Assembly (NCBI RefSeq): GCF_003311645.1
Contig: NZ_QEST01000272.1
Location: 79,475-143,474, forward strand
Direction of reading: 5' to 3'
Source of the DNA: Streptomyces sp. PT12
Lineage (GTDB): Bacteria > Actinomycetota > Actinomycetes > Streptomycetales > Streptomycetaceae
Length of the DNA: 64,000 nucleotides
A program made the position numbers and the translations under genes. The notes under the pieces were generated by a model. That model was not told where the DNA came from, ran no database searches, and saw only the letters and a program-made list of their open reading frames with translations. Below, in pieces: positions 1-9,578 of the stretch (position 1 is its first letter; each line of letters opens with the position of its first letter).

Positions 1-2078
1 ACCTCCCCGAGAACGCCACCGCCGACGACGTGCTGGTCGCCTGGCAGACGACCATGCAGATCTACGACATCCTCTTCGCCGTCGCGCTCATCTGCGTCTT
101 CGGCAGGCTGGGCCACGGGCCCGAGGTGTGGCGCCGCTACGCCCCCGCGCCGATGCGCCGCGCGTGGTCCGCGCTGGTCTCCCCGTTCGGCTGGGTGTCC
201 ACCTACCGGCGCCAGCTGATCGCCGTGCTGATCGGCGGGGTGATCTGGACGGCGTGCTTCACCGGCAACTGGATGCTGTGGCTCGAGCCGCTGTTCCTCG
301 CCGTGCCCGACACCTGGTGGGAGGACGGCGACACCCTCACCTACCGGGTGGTCTACAACGTCTACTACGTCCTGTTCACGCTGCTGCTGCTCACCGCCGT
401 GTGGTCCCTGGGCAATCTGCGCGCCATCCCGCGGCGGATCCGCTTCGGCGTGCGCCCCGGCGAGCGCCGCGACCCGGGGGGCGGGGCGCCGGGCGTCACG
501 GGCAGTGAGATCGTGCCGCGCGCCGGGCTGACCGAGTGGGCGGCGCTGCGCCGCGCCGGGGCCCCCGACGCCGCCGACCGGCTCGCCGACGACGCCAGGT
601 CCGGCGTCATGTCTGACCTCGACTACGCCCGCATCGAGCACGCGTGGCGGGCCGTCAGGGCCAGGCCCACCGAGCTGCCCGCGTTCGCCGCCGCAGCCGA
701 GGCCCAGGGCGCGGGCGCGTTCCCGCACGCCTCGGGCCGCCGCGACCTGACCGTCCGCACCGCGCGGCACGACCTGCTGACGCGTCAGGTCCGCATCGGC
801 CACGCCCCCGACGAGGAGCGCAACCCCTACGACTACCGCGGCGAGGACGTCGCCCTCGACCCCGCGGTGCTGGGCACGTCGCTGCTCGCCGTTGGCCCGC
901 CGGGCTCGGGCAAGACCGGACGCGTCATCAGGCCCGTCACCGAGTCGCTGTGCCTCCAGGCCCTCGCCAACCAGGCCACCGTCGTCGCCGTCGGTAGCGC
1001 GTCGAGCTCGCTCGGCCCCGACGACGCGTTCGACGTCATCCTGCGCATCGGCGACCCGGCGAGCGCCTACCGGCTCGACCTGTGGGGCGGCGCCACCGAC
1101 ATCGACGGGGCCGCGGCGCTGCTGGCCGAGGCCCTGGTGGGCGGCTCGCGCGTGGAGCCGAGGGACGCCGCCGCGGTGCTGAGCCAGCTCATCGGCCCCT
1201 ACTACGCGGCGTTCGGGCGGCTGCCCGGGCTCGCCGAGCTGCGCGCCATGCTGGACGGCGCGCCCGCGCTGCTGCGCACGCTGGCCGAACGCCTCGACCA
1301 CGCCCCCGACCAGCGCCGCGACCTTGAGGCACGGCAGCGGCAGGCGCGGCGGCCCGACGACATCGGCCCGTATCTCGCCGACTGGCTCGCCCTGGTGGAC
1401 CGCGCGGGGCTCTCGCCCCGTCCCGCGCCGGGGGCGCGGGGGCCCGAGGTGTTCTCGCTCAGCGCCCTGACCAGGCCGCTGCGGGTGCGGATCGACCTGC
1501 CCGCCACCGGGCACGCCGAGGCGGGCCGGATCATCACGCGGCTGGTCCTCGCCCAGTTCACGGCGGCCGTGACCGCGCGCCCCGACCGCTCGCTCTTCGC
1601 GTGCCTCGTGCTGGACGACGCCACCGCCGCGATCACCCAGGGCGCGGTGCGCGGGCTGACGCATCTGCGCCCGGCCAACGCCGGCGTGGTGCTGGCGCTG
1701 CGCACGCTCGACGACGTTCCGGCCGACCTCCGGGCCGGGCTGCTCGGCGCGGTCGGCTGCCGCATGGCGTTCTCCGGCATCACCACGTGGGACGCCGAGC
1801 ACTTCGCGCGCGCCTGGGGCACCGAGTGGCAGGAGGACGTGGAGACCACCCGCACCCCGGACCGCGCGGGCGGCGGGCTGCGCCGCCTGGTGCGCGGGGT
1901 GCGCAGGCTGGCCACGGGGCGCGACACCACGGTGGACGCGGTGACGGTGCGCCGCGTGGAACGCGAGCGCTGGTCCGCGTCCGAGCTGGCGCACCGCGTC
2001 CCGCCCCGGCACGCGGTGATCTCCCTGACCACCGTCTCGGGCGAGCCGGGCCCGCCCACCCTGGTGCGCCTGGGCTGA
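1..2078 (+). CDS. Membrane-anchored ATP/GTP-binding protein, 5' truncated by the window
   Basis: The reading frame is open from position 3 and runs in from the left edge, so the true start is outside; the first GTG at 30 may be internal. The visible part is about 690 residues. Three hydrophobic stretches lie in the first 130 residues, followed by a cytosolic region with a clear Walker A motif (GPPGSGKTGRVI, near 895-930) and a Walker B-like FACLVLDDA near 1600. This layout (N-terminal membrane segments, then a P-loop domain) resembles proteins annotated in Streptomyces as conjugation/type IV secretion-like ATP/GTP-binding proteins. No relaxase or conjugation gene is nearby, so a DNA-transfer role is not supported here. 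Function unknown; membrane ATPase is a firm structural call. Confidence 0.75.
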   Translation, partial: LPENATADDVLVAWQTTMQIYDILFAVALICVFGRLGHGPEVWRRYAPAPMRRAWSALVSPFGWVSTYRRQLIAVLIGGVIWTACFTGNWMLWLEPLFLAVPDTWWEDGDTLTYRVVYNVYYVLFTLLLLTAVWSLGNLRAIPRRIRFGVRPGERRDPGGGAPGVTGSEIVPRAGLTEWAALRRAGAPDAADRLADDARSGVMSDLDYARIEHAWRAVRARPTELPAFAAAAEAQGAGAFPHASGRRDLTVRTARHDLLTRQVRIGHAPDEERNPYDYRGEDVALDPAVLGTSLLAVGPPGSGKTGRVIRPVTESLCLQALANQATVVAVGSASSSLGPDDAFDVILRIGDPASAYRLDLWGGATDIDGAAALLAEALVGGSRVEPRDAAAVLSQLIGPYYAAFGRLPGLAELRAMLDGAPALLRTLAERLDHAPDQRRDLEARQRQARRPDDIGPYLADWLALVDRAGLSPRPAPGARGPEVFSLSALTRPLRVRIDLPATGHAEAGRIITRLVLAQFTAAVTARPDRSLFACLVLDDATAAITQGAVRGLTHLRPANAGVVLALRTLDDVPADLRAGLLGAVGCRMAFSGITTWDAEHFARAWGTEWQEDVETTRTPDRAGGGLRRLVRGVRRLATGRDTTVDAVTVRRVERERWSASELAHRVPPRHAVISLTTVSGEPGPPTLVRLG

Positions 2079-2237
2079 CACCGGCCGCGCACTGGCCGCG
2101 CACTGGCCGCGCGGCGGTCGTTCATCGGCCGCAAACCGGTCGCGTACCGGCCGCATATGCCCCGGGCGGGATCGAGTGGCCGCGACCCCTGCCTGTACGG
2201 TGAGGTGACGTGTCGCTACACGCCCTCAAGGTGATCC

Positions 2238-3785
2238 ATGCACCCGACGCTCGCCTCACTCGTCCAGCACACCTCGCTCAAGCTCGGCGTGCTCACGGGC
2301 GAGGACCGGCTGGACACCCCCGTGCGCTGGGCACACGCCAGTGAGCTCGCGGATCCCACCCCCTGGCTCGACGGCGGCGAGCTCCTGCTGACCACCGGGC
2401 CGCACCTGGCCGTGCACGACGAGGCCGAGACGCGCGCCTATGTCGCGCGGCTCGCCGACGCGGGCGTCGTCGGCCTGGCCTTCGGCGTCGGCGTCAACCA
2501 CCCCGAGGTGCCGCCCGCACTGCTCGCCGCCGTGCGCGAGGCCGGGCTCCCGCTGCTCGAGGTGCCGCGGCGCACGCCGTTCATCGCGATCGGCAAGGCC
2601 GTCTCGGCCGCGATAGCCGCCGAGCAGTACCGGGCGGTCACCGCGGGGTTCGCCGCCCAGCGCGAGCTGACCAGGGCCGCGCTCTCCGGCGACCGGCCCG
2701 AGGCGCTGCTCGCCAGGCTGGCGGGGCACGTCGGCGGCTGGGTCGCCCTCTACGACCTGTCGGGCGCGGTCACCGCCGTCGCCCCCGGCTGGGCGATGCG
2801 CCGCGCCGCCCGGCTCACCGCCGAGGTGCGGCGCCTTGGCGACCGGCCCGCGCCCGCGAGCGTCGTCTGCGCCGCGGGGCCCGAGGACGACCGCGTCGAG
2901 CTCCAGACCGTCGGCACGGGGCAGGTGCCGCGCGCCGCGCTCGCGGTCGGCACCGACGCGCCGCTCGGCACGGCCGAGCGGTACGCCGTCCAGTCGGCCG
3001 TCGCCGTGCTGACCCTGCTGACCGAGCGTTCGAGGGCCTACCGCGGCGCCGAGGCCAGGCTGGGCGCGGCGGTGCTGCGCATGCTGCTCAGCGGGGAGCC
3101 CGACCACGCCAGGGCCGTGGCGGGACAGCTCTACGGCGGGCTGCTCGACGCCCCGCTGCGCGTGCTGGTCGCGTCAGGGGAGCCCAAGGCGCTCGAATCA
3201 CTGGGCGCCGCGGCCGAGTCGGCCGCCATCCGCACCGGGGAGTCGGTGCTCTCGGCCCCCGACGGCGACGGCCTGGTGCTGCTCGCCTCGGACGGCGGCG
3301 GCGCGCTCGCCGCGTGCCGGGCGTTCGCCGCGGGGCACGACGCGGTGGCCCTCACCCTGGGGATGTCGGCGCCGACCGGGCCCGCATCGGCCGACGCCGC
3401 CTACCAGCAGGCGCGCGAGGCGCTGCTGGTCGCGCGCCGCCGAGGGCGCGCGCTGGTCGAGCACGAGGACGTGGCCACCGGCACGGTGCTCTCCCTGCTC
3501 AACGACGACGCCGTGCGCGCGTTCGCCGACGGCATGCTGCGCGCGCTGCGCCACCACGACGAGCACGGCAGGGGCGACCTGGTGGCGTCGCTGCGCGCGT
3601 GGCTGGCCCGGCACGGGCAGTGGGACGCCGCGGCGGCCGACCTCGGGGTGCACCGGCACACGCTGCGCTACCGGATGCGGCGCGTCGAGGAGATCCTGGA
3701 GCGCTCGCTCGACGACCCGGACGTCCGCATGGAGCTGTGGCTCGCGCTCAAGGCCACCGACCGCACCGCGCTGGACACGCCCTGA
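2238..3785 (+). CDS. PucR-family transcriptional regulator
   Basis: 515 residues. The N-terminal half is a PucR-type sensor domain (opening HPTLASLVQHTSLKLGVLTG, then RWAHASELADPTPWLDGGELLLTTG-type sequence), followed by a GGDEF-like middle region. The C-terminus has the PucR helix-turn-helix (WDAAAADLGVHRHTLRYRM, about residues 460-485). PucR proteins usually activate neighbouring catabolic genes for purines, amines or amino acids in response to a pathway intermediate. The ATG at 2238 has AAGGTGAT just upstream. The next gene on the same strand is an aldehyde dehydrogenase, so that is the likely target. In related Streptomyces this pairing accompanies GABA or polyamine catabolism, but no aminotransferase is present here, so the inducer is unknown. 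Confidence 0.88.
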   Translation: MHPTLASLVQHTSLKLGVLTGEDRLDTPVRWAHASELADPTPWLDGGELLLTTGPHLAVHDEAETRAYVARLADAGVVGLAFGVGVNHPEVPPALLAAVREAGLPLLEVPRRTPFIAIGKAVSAAIAAEQYRAVTAGFAAQRELTRAALSGDRPEALLARLAGHVGGWVALYDLSGAVTAVAPGWAMRRAARLTAEVRRLGDRPAPASVVCAAGPEDDRVELQTVGTGQVPRAALAVGTDAPLGTAERYAVQSAVAVLTLLTERSRAYRGAEARLGAAVLRMLLSGEPDHARAVAGQLYGGLLDAPLRVLVASGEPKALESLGAAAESAAIRTGESVLSAPDGDGLVLLASDGGGALAACRAFAAGHDAVALTLGMSAPTGPASADAAYQQAREALLVARRRGRALVEHEDVATGTVLSLLNDDAVRAFADGMLRALRHHDEHGRGDLVASLRAWLARHGQWDAAAADLGVHRHTLRYRMRRVEEILERSLDDPDVRMELWLALKATDRTALDTP

Positions 3786-3948
3786 GGAGCGCCCTCCGGA
3801 GCGGCACCCCCTGAGCAACGGGGCCAGACGCCGGGGTGGCGCGCGGCGGGCGCGTTTTGCGACACCGCGGACAACATCGCCGCGGGCGCCCAGCGCCTAC
3901 CGTGGAGGGCGCGAAGCGGAAGCGACAACCTCGGAAGGCGGCATCGCG

Positions 3949-5403
3949 ATGACCACGACTGGATCCCCGCGCCCGTTCTGGCTCGCGGGCCGGGAGGCGA
4001 CCGGCGAGAGCACCGTGGAGGTCACGTCGCCGTGGGACGGCTCGGCCGTCGGCGCGGTCAGCGTGCCCACCGCGGCGCAGACGGAGGAGGCGGTGGCCGC
4101 CGCGGCGGCCGTGGCCGACGCGTTCGCCGCGTCGCCCGCGCATGTGCGCGCCGCCGCGCTCGACCTGGTGTGCCGCCGGGTGGGCGAGCGGGCGGACGAG
4201 ATCGCGCGGCTGATCTCGGCGGAGAACGGCAAGCCCATGAAGTGGGCGCGCCTCGAAGTGGCGCGCTGCGTCTCGGTGTTCCGCTGGGCGGCGGACGAGG
4301 CCAGGCGGTTCAACGGCGGGATCGCGCAGCGCCTCGACGCGGACGCCGGGGGCACGGGGCGGCTCGCGCTCACCCGCCGCGTCCCCTACGGCCCGGTGCT
4401 CGGCATCGCGCCGTTCAACTTCCCGCTGAACCTGTGCGCCCACAAGGTCGCGCCCGCCCTCGCGGCCGGGGTGCCGATCATCCTCAAGCCCGCGCCCGCG
4501 ACCCCCCTCTCCGGGCTGCTGCTCGGCGACCTGCTCGCCGAGACGGACCTGCCCGCGGGGGCGTGGAGCGTGCTGCCCGTGCCCAACGACGCGATGCCCG
4601 CGCTCGTCCAGGACGAGCGGCTGCCGATCATCTCCTTCACCGGCTCGGTGCCCGTCGGCTGGTCTATCCGCGACGCGGTGCCGCGCAAGCGGGTCACGCT
4701 CGAACTCGGCGGCAACGGCGCGGCGATCGTGCTGGCCGACTACGCCTCGGACGCGGACCTCGACTGGGCGGCGCAGCGGATCGCGACGTTTTCCAACTAC
4801 CAGGCGGGGCAGTCCTGCATCTCGGTCCAGCGCGTCATCGCCGACGACGCGGTGTACGACCGGCTCGTGCCCCGGCTGATCGCCGCCGTGGAGGCGCTGG
4901 TCACGGGCGACCCGTCGGACGAGGCCACCGACGTGGGCCCGCTGATCAACGAGGACGCCGCCCGGCGCGTGGAGTCCTGGGTGGACGAGGCGACCGCGGC
5001 GGGCGCCAAGGTGCTCACCGGGGGCGCCCGGGAGGGCGCGAGCTATGTGCCGACCGTGCTCGAAGGCGTGCCGACCGACGCCAAGGTGGCCACCGAGGAG
5101 GTGTTCGGGCCCGTCATGGCCCTCACCAGGGTGAGCGGCGAGAAGGCGGCCTACGCGGCGGCGAACGCCTCGCGGTTCGGCCTCCAGGCGGGCCTGTTCA
5201 CGCACGACGTGCACGCGGCGTTCCGCGCCCACCGGGCCCTCGAGGTGGGCGGCGTGGTGGTGGGCGACGTGCCGTCCTACCGCGCCGACCAGATGCCCTA
5301 CGGGGGCGCGAAGCAGTCGGGCGTGGGGCGCGAGGGCGTGCGGTTCGCGATGGAGGACTACACCTACGAGCGGGTGATGGTGCTCACCGGTCTCGATCTG
5401 TAG
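3949..5403 (+). CDS. NAD(P)+-dependent aldehyde dehydrogenase
   Basis: 484 residues, full length for the ALDH superfamily. It oxidises an aldehyde to a carboxylate in the cytosol. Visible landmarks are the PFNFPLN cofactor-site segment, the ELGGN motif with general-base Glu252, and the catalytic Cys290 in GQSCIS. The EVFGP motif follows near residue 383. The ATG at 3949 is preceded by GGAAGGCGG. The gene follows the PucR regulator after 163 bases, which suggests regulation by it. The 3' end overlaps the convergent methyltransferase gene by 20 bases. Substrate cannot be assigned from sequence; semialdehydes from GABA or polyamine breakdown fit the regulator type but are inference. Confidence 0.92.
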   Translation: MTTTGSPRPFWLAGREATGESTVEVTSPWDGSAVGAVSVPTAAQTEEAVAAAAAVADAFAASPAHVRAAALDLVCRRVGERADEIARLISAENGKPMKWARLEVARCVSVFRWAADEARRFNGGIAQRLDADAGGTGRLALTRRVPYGPVLGIAPFNFPLNLCAHKVAPALAAGVPIILKPAPATPLSGLLLGDLLAETDLPAGAWSVLPVPNDAMPALVQDERLPIISFTGSVPVGWSIRDAVPRKRVTLELGGNGAAIVLADYASDADLDWAAQRIATFSNYQAGQSCISVQRVIADDAVYDRLVPRLIAAVEALVTGDPSDEATDVGPLINEDAARRVESWVDEATAAGAKVLTGGAREGASYVPTVLEGVPTDAKVATEEVFGPVMALTRVSGEKAAYAAANASRFGLQAGLFTHDVHAAFRAHRALEVGGVVVGDVPSYRADQMPYGGAKQSGVGREGVRFAMEDYTYERVMVLTGLDL

Positions 5404-6466
5404 CCGCGGGCCCCACCGCACGGCCGCGGCCCGCCGGGAGGCGGGCCACCACGAGGTCGCGGACGATCGCCTGGTCCACCCGGTGCCGGAAGCCCTGGTG
5501 CGCCTCGCTGTCCGCGACCTCGAAGCCGTGGTCGGCGAGCAGCGAGGCCAGCTCGGAGCGGCGCGCGACCAGGGTGTTCCACGCGATGCCGATGGCCCCG
5601 CCAGGCCGCAGCAGCCGGGCCCACACCGGCAGCGCCGACGTCAGGAGCGGCATCGGGCTGCGCGAGACCTGGGCGCGCGCCGTCGCGCCGTGCTGCACGC
5701 CGTAGGGCGCGTCGGTGACGATCAGGTCGAACGACGCGGACCTGAAGAAGTCGCCGCTCGCGGCGGTGTCGGCGTTCACCATGGTGACGTCGATGGACTC
5801 GCCCCGCTTGTACGCCTCCTTGGTCGCGCCGAGCTCGCAGTGGAAGCGGCGGCCAAGCGACCTGCGGTCGCGGCGCACCGTGGTGGTCTGCGCGCGGTGC
5901 TTGATCCTGCTGTTCTTGAGCCACTGGCGCAGGAAGGCGGCGTAGGCGTCGAAGCTCTTGCCGTCGCGCTCGACGCCCGCCGCGTCGAGGCCGTACATCA
6001 CCGCCTGGTTGAGCGTGGTGCCCCGGCCGCACAGCGGGTCGAGGACGCGCAGCTCGCGCCTGAGCAGCCGCTCGGGGTCGGCGCACGCCATCGCGGTCAC
6101 ATTGAGCAGGAGCTTGGTGAAGTCCTCGTTGGTCTTGCCCGCGTACTTCTGGATCGTGATCAGCTCGCTGCCGAACGTGTCGAGCCGCGTGAGCTCCACG
6201 GGCGCGAGGCGGCCGTCCTCGATCTCGAACAGGGCGTACAGCGACGACAGGTTGGCGAGGGCCGCCACCTCACCCTCGGTCAGCGGCTTCTCGGTCGCGA
6301 AGGTCACGTACGGCACCCCGGCGAGTGCCGTCTCGGCCACGTCCCTGATCCGGCCGCCGAGCAACGCGTCCCCGGTGACCAGGAGTTCCGCCCTGGCCAG
6401 GTCCACGGAGGCGCGGGCGTAGACCCGGTTGTGGGAGGGGAGCAGCAGCATTCCGTACGTTCTCAT
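5384..6466 (-). CDS. TRM11-like SAM-dependent nucleic-acid methyltransferase
   Basis: 360 residues. An N-terminal region of about 130 residues (opening MRTYGMLLLPSHNRVYA) precedes a class I methyltransferase fold. The SAM-binding motif is DPLCGRGTTLNQ and the catalytic loop DAPYGVQ matches the (D/N)PPY motif of N-methyltransferases that act on exocyclic amines of tRNA or rRNA bases (TRM11/RlmL-type). The target is probably tRNA guanosine N2, but this is family inference. The C-terminus overlaps the convergent aldehyde dehydrogenase by 20 bases. It lies 33 bases downstream of the GH3 gene on the same strand but has no functional link with sugar use. Confidence 0.85.
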   Translation of the reverse strand: MRTYGMLLLPSHNRVYARASVDLARAELLVTGDALLGGRIRDVAETALAGVPYVTFATEKPLTEGEVAALANLSSLYALFEIEDGRLAPVELTRLDTFGSELITIQKYAGKTNEDFTKLLLNVTAMACADPERLLRRELRVLDPLCGRGTTLNQAVMYGLDAAGVERDGKSFDAYAAFLRQWLKNSRIKHRAQTTTVRRDRRSLGRRFHCELGATKEAYKRGESIDVTMVNADTAASGDFFRSASFDLIVTDAPYGVQHGATARAQVSRSPMPLLTSALPVWARLLRPGGAIGIAWNTLVARRSELASLLADHGFEVADSEAHQGFRHRVDQAIVRDLVVARLPAGRGRAVGPAATDRDR

Positions 6467-6499
6467 CGCGCCGGAGTGTAGTCGTTCACCTTTCAGCTT

Positions 6500-9349
6500 T
6501 CAGCCGAAATCCAGGCGGTCCACCCTGACCTGGCCCCTGAGGGTCAGGCGGACGTCGTGGACCCCCGCGGGCGGCCCTGGCAGCTCGGCGGTCACCGTCG
6601 TCCAGGCGTAGCGGTCGCCGGTGGACGGGACGCGCAGCGTGACGCGGCAGCCGGTGCCTGGGACGCGCAGCTCGACCGTGGCGCTCCCCGGCTCGGCGCG
6701 GGCCGCCCGCAGCCGCACCTCGCGCGCGCCCGCGCCGAAGTCGCAGCGCCTGAACAGCAGCTCGCCCGGCGCCTCGGCGCCAGCGGCGACGGCGTCGCCC
6801 GACACCCGCGTGGTGTCGACGAGTTCGGTGCCCTCGCTCTCGTCCCAGTCGGCGGCGGCGAGCCCCGCGGTCATCACGGGCCTTGGCCCAGGGCGTTCGC
6901 CCTCCACCGTCAGCCCGGCCACCACCCGCGGGTCGCCGCTGGACGCGCCGGCGGCCACGGTGTACGCGCCCGGCTCGACGCACCAGCGGCCGTGCGCGAC
7001 GTCCCAGAAGCCCAGCGCCTCGTCCGCGGGCACGGCGAACGTCACCTCCCGGCTCTCCCCAGGCGCCAGATGGATCCTCCGGTGCCCGGCCAGCCAGCGG
7101 TGCGGGCGCGGCACGCTCGGCGCGACGGCGGAGAGATACAGCTGCGCCACCTCGTCGCCCGCCACCGCGCCCGTGTTGGTCACCCTCACCGTGGCGGTCA
7201 GCGTTCCGTCCACGACCTCGGCCGCGAGGTCCGCGTAGCCGAACGCCGTGTACGAAAGGCCGTGGCCGAACGGGTAGAGCGGCGCGCCGTCGTGGTACAG
7301 ATACGTGGCGCGCGCCGTGATCAGGTCGTAGTCCAGCAGCCCCGGCAGGTCCTCGTCCCGCGCGTACCACGTCTGGGGCAGCCGCCCCCCGGGCGAGACG
7401 TCCCCGCACAGCACCCGCGCCAGCGCCTCGCCCGCGGCCTGCCCGCCGTGCGCGGTCCACAGCAGCGCGGGCAGCGCCGCGTCCGCCTCGGGCACGGCGT
7501 ACGGGTACGACGAGACCAGCACGAGCGCGGTGCGCGGGTTGGCGGCGTGCGCGGCGCGCCACAGCGCCTCCTGGCGCGGCGGCAGGGCCAGCGTCGAACG
7601 GTCCTCGGTCTCCCGGCCGTTGATGTGCGGGTCGTTGCCCGCCACCACCAGGACGACATCGGCGGCCGCGGCAGCGGCGCGCACCGCGTCCTCGCCCCGC
7701 TCGACGGTCTCGACGTGGAAGGGCTCGCCCCGCCCGCCCACCGTCAGCTCCCCGTCGGCCACGCCCACCAGGCCGCCGGTGCCACGGTGCCGCAGCAGGT
7801 GCGCGTCGCCGCGCGGCTCGAGCGTGAACGTCTCCCGCACCACCCAGCCGCCAGGCCGCTCCGCCGAGGCCCGCACCAGGCCGTCCTCGGCGACCGACAG
7901 ATACCGCCCGTCGGGCGCCCGCAGCGTGAGCACGCCATGGCCCCAGTCGGTCAGGGTGAACGGTGTGGCGCCCGGGGCGGGGCCCACGGTCAGCGGCGGC
8001 AGGTCGGTGCGGCCGCCAAGTAGCGCGGGGTCGAGCGCGGCGGCCTGGCCGCCCGCCCCGGTGTCCCCCTCCGCGGTCTCGGGCACGGTGACCCAGCCGC
8101 CGCCCGTCCGCAGCCGCACGACGTCCGCGCCCTCGGCGAACTCGGCCGAGGCGATGGCCGGGTGGGCCCGCAGCCCGGCCAGCGGGGTGGTGCGGCGCAG
8201 CAGCGCGCCGCTGTACCAGTCGAGCTTCACCTCGTCGGCCAGCGGCCCCACCACGGCGATCCGGGCGCCGGGGCGCAGCGGCAGCAGCCCGTCGTTCTTG
8301 AGCAGCACCACCGCCTGCTCGGCGGCGGTCAGCGCCAGCGCGCGGTGCTCGGGGGTGTCGAAGGCGGCCTCGTCGTCGAAGGGGTCGGGTCCGGGGTCGA
8401 ACGCGCCGAGCCGGATGCGCATCGCCAGCAGCCGCGCGGCCGCGGCGTCGATGTCGGCCCGGGTGATCAGGCCGCGCTCCAGCGCCGCGGTCAGCCGCGC
8501 CACGGTGGGCGCCGCGTCGGTGCCGTGGTCGGTGAAGCTGTCCACGCCCGCGGTGAGTGCGGCCGCCAACCCCTGTACGTGGTCGGGGAGATAGCCCTGG
8601 GAACCGGCGATGTTGCTGGGCGCGTAGGCGTCGGAGCAGACCACGAGCGGCAGGTCGGTCCAGGTGCGCAGGGCGCTCGCCAGCAGGGGGGAGAGGTGGT
8701 TGGGGCGGCCGTTGACCAGGTTGTAGGCGGGCATCACCCCGGCGACGGCGCCCGCGCGCACGGGGCCGCGGAAGGCGGGCAGCTCGTACTCGTGCAGCAC
8801 GCGGGGGCGCAGCGACGTGGAGGCGGTGTCGCGGTCGCGCTCGTGGTTGTGGGCCAGCCAGTGCTTGAGCACGGGCGCGGTGCGCCAGCGCTCGGGGTGG
8901 TCGCCGCGCAGGCCGCGCGTGTAGGCGGTGGCCAGCGCGGCGGTCAGCCGCGGGTCCTCGGAGTAGCCCTCCTCGTTCCTGCCCCACAGCGGGTGGCGCA
9001 GCGGATTGATCGTGGGGGCCCAGACATTGAGGCCCACCCGGGGGTCGGCGGCGCGCATCGCGCGGATCTCGCGGCCCACCGCCTCGCCGACGCGGCGCAG
9101 CAGGGCGTCGTTCCAGGTGGCGCCGAGGCCCACCGCCTGCGGGAAGACGGTGGCCGGCCCCATCCAGGCGACCCCGTGCAGCGCCTCCTGCCCCGTGCGG
9201 AACGCGGGCATGCCCAACCGCTCGACGGCGGGGGCGTGTTGGTGGAGCATCGAGATCCGCTCCGCGGGCGTGAGCCGCGCCAGCAGATCGGCGGTCCTCG
9301 CCTCGGCGCCGAGGCCGGGGTCGCGGAAGGGCGGGGGGCTTGCGGTCAC
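6500..9349 (-). CDS. Glycoside hydrolase family 3 beta-glycosidase with beta-trefoil-like insert
   Basis: 949 residues. The GH3 N-terminal barrel carries the nucleophile Asp240 in VVCSDAYAP, and the second GH3 domain has LKNDGLLPL and GNDPHINGRETEDRS. A fibronectin-III-like domain (GEVALLYLS-type, seen as GDEVAQLYLS) and a CBM6-like C-terminus ending DRLDFG follow. Between the GH3 subdomains, around residues 400-520, is an extra region with LTLRAPDGRYLSV and a later TGGLVGVADG repeat that looks like a fascin/beta-trefoil lectin module; PA14 is the common insert at this place. No signal peptide is visible, so it probably acts on imported oligosaccharides. GTG start with a weak ribosome site. 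It is divergent from the importer operon, with a LacI-type operator close upstream. Beta-glucosidase or beta-xylosidase specificity is open. Confidence 0.9.
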   Translation of the reverse strand: MTASPPPFRDPGLGAEARTADLLARLTPAERISMLHQHAPAVERLGMPAFRTGQEALHGVAWMGPATVFPQAVGLGATWNDALLRRVGEAVGREIRAMRAADPRVGLNVWAPTINPLRHPLWGRNEEGYSEDPRLTAALATAYTRGLRGDHPERWRTAPVLKHWLAHNHERDRDTASTSLRPRVLHEYELPAFRGPVRAGAVAGVMPAYNLVNGRPNHLSPLLASALRTWTDLPLVVCSDAYAPSNIAGSQGYLPDHVQGLAAALTAGVDSFTDHGTDAAPTVARLTAALERGLITRADIDAAAARLLAMRIRLGAFDPGPDPFDDEAAFDTPEHRALALTAAEQAVVLLKNDGLLPLRPGARIAVVGPLADEVKLDWYSGALLRRTTPLAGLRAHPAIASAEFAEGADVVRLRTGGGWVTVPETAEGDTGAGGQAAALDPALLGGRTDLPPLTVGPAPGATPFTLTDWGHGVLTLRAPDGRYLSVAEDGLVRASAERPGGWVVRETFTLEPRGDAHLLRHRGTGGLVGVADGELTVGGRGEPFHVETVERGEDAVRAAAAAADVVLVVAGNDPHINGRETEDRSTLALPPRQEALWRAAHAANPRTALVLVSSYPYAVPEADAALPALLWTAHGGQAAGEALARVLCGDVSPGGRLPQTWYARDEDLPGLLDYDLITARATYLYHDGAPLYPFGHGLSYTAFGYADLAAEVVDGTLTATVRVTNTGAVAGDEVAQLYLSAVAPSVPRPHRWLAGHRRIHLAPGESREVTFAVPADEALGFWDVAHGRWCVEPGAYTVAAGASSGDPRVVAGLTVEGERPGPRPVMTAGLAAADWDESEGTELVDTTRVSGDAVAAGAEAPGELLFRRCDFGAGAREVRLRAARAEPGSATVELRVPGTGCRVTLRVPSTGDRYAWTTVTAELPGPPAGVHDVRLTLRGQVRVDRLDFG

Positions 9350-9435
9350 GGGCGGTCCCGGAGTCGGCGGCGGCTGGCGGCGCTTGCGAAGGGCGCGGCG
9401 CCGCCCACGCGTCCCACGGTGGGAACGGGCCGCCT

Positions 9436-9449
9436 TCGAAGCGCTTCGA
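9436..9449. promoter_or_regulatory. LacI-family operator 1 (GH3 side)
   Basis: A perfect 14-base palindrome, TCGAAGCGCTTCGA, with the central CG typical of LacI-family sites. It shares the 10-base core GAAGCGCTTC with three other sites in this window, two of them upstream of the lacI-type gene. It sits about 87 bases before the GH3 start and over the -10/+1 zone of the predicted GH3 promoter, a position that would block transcription when bound. Confidence 0.8.
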
Positions 9450-9477
9450 TGCTGATTTCCCGTGCTCGTCCTGTCAA
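9448..9477 (-). promoter_or_regulatory. Predicted GH3 promoter
   Basis: On the minus strand a perfect -35 hexamer TTGACA (9477-9472) is followed after 17-18 bases by CAGCAT/AGCATC (9454-9448), a weak -10. The operator palindrome abuts or overlaps the -10. The -35 is convincing, the -10 is not, so the exact start point is uncertain. Confidence 0.35.
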
Positions 9478-9578
9478 GGGACCGTCCGTCAACTGCGGGC
9501 GGATTCCCGGAATCTTCGGGGGCAACGCCGGGCCGACGGGCTCATGGGAGCGCGCCCATTTTTCTGTCGTCCCAGGGC

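Noticed and set aside
3748-5421. 557-codon frame opposite the aldehyde dehydrogenase
   Set aside because: His/Arg/Gly-rich antisense composition; the plus-strand gene has all ALDH motifs.
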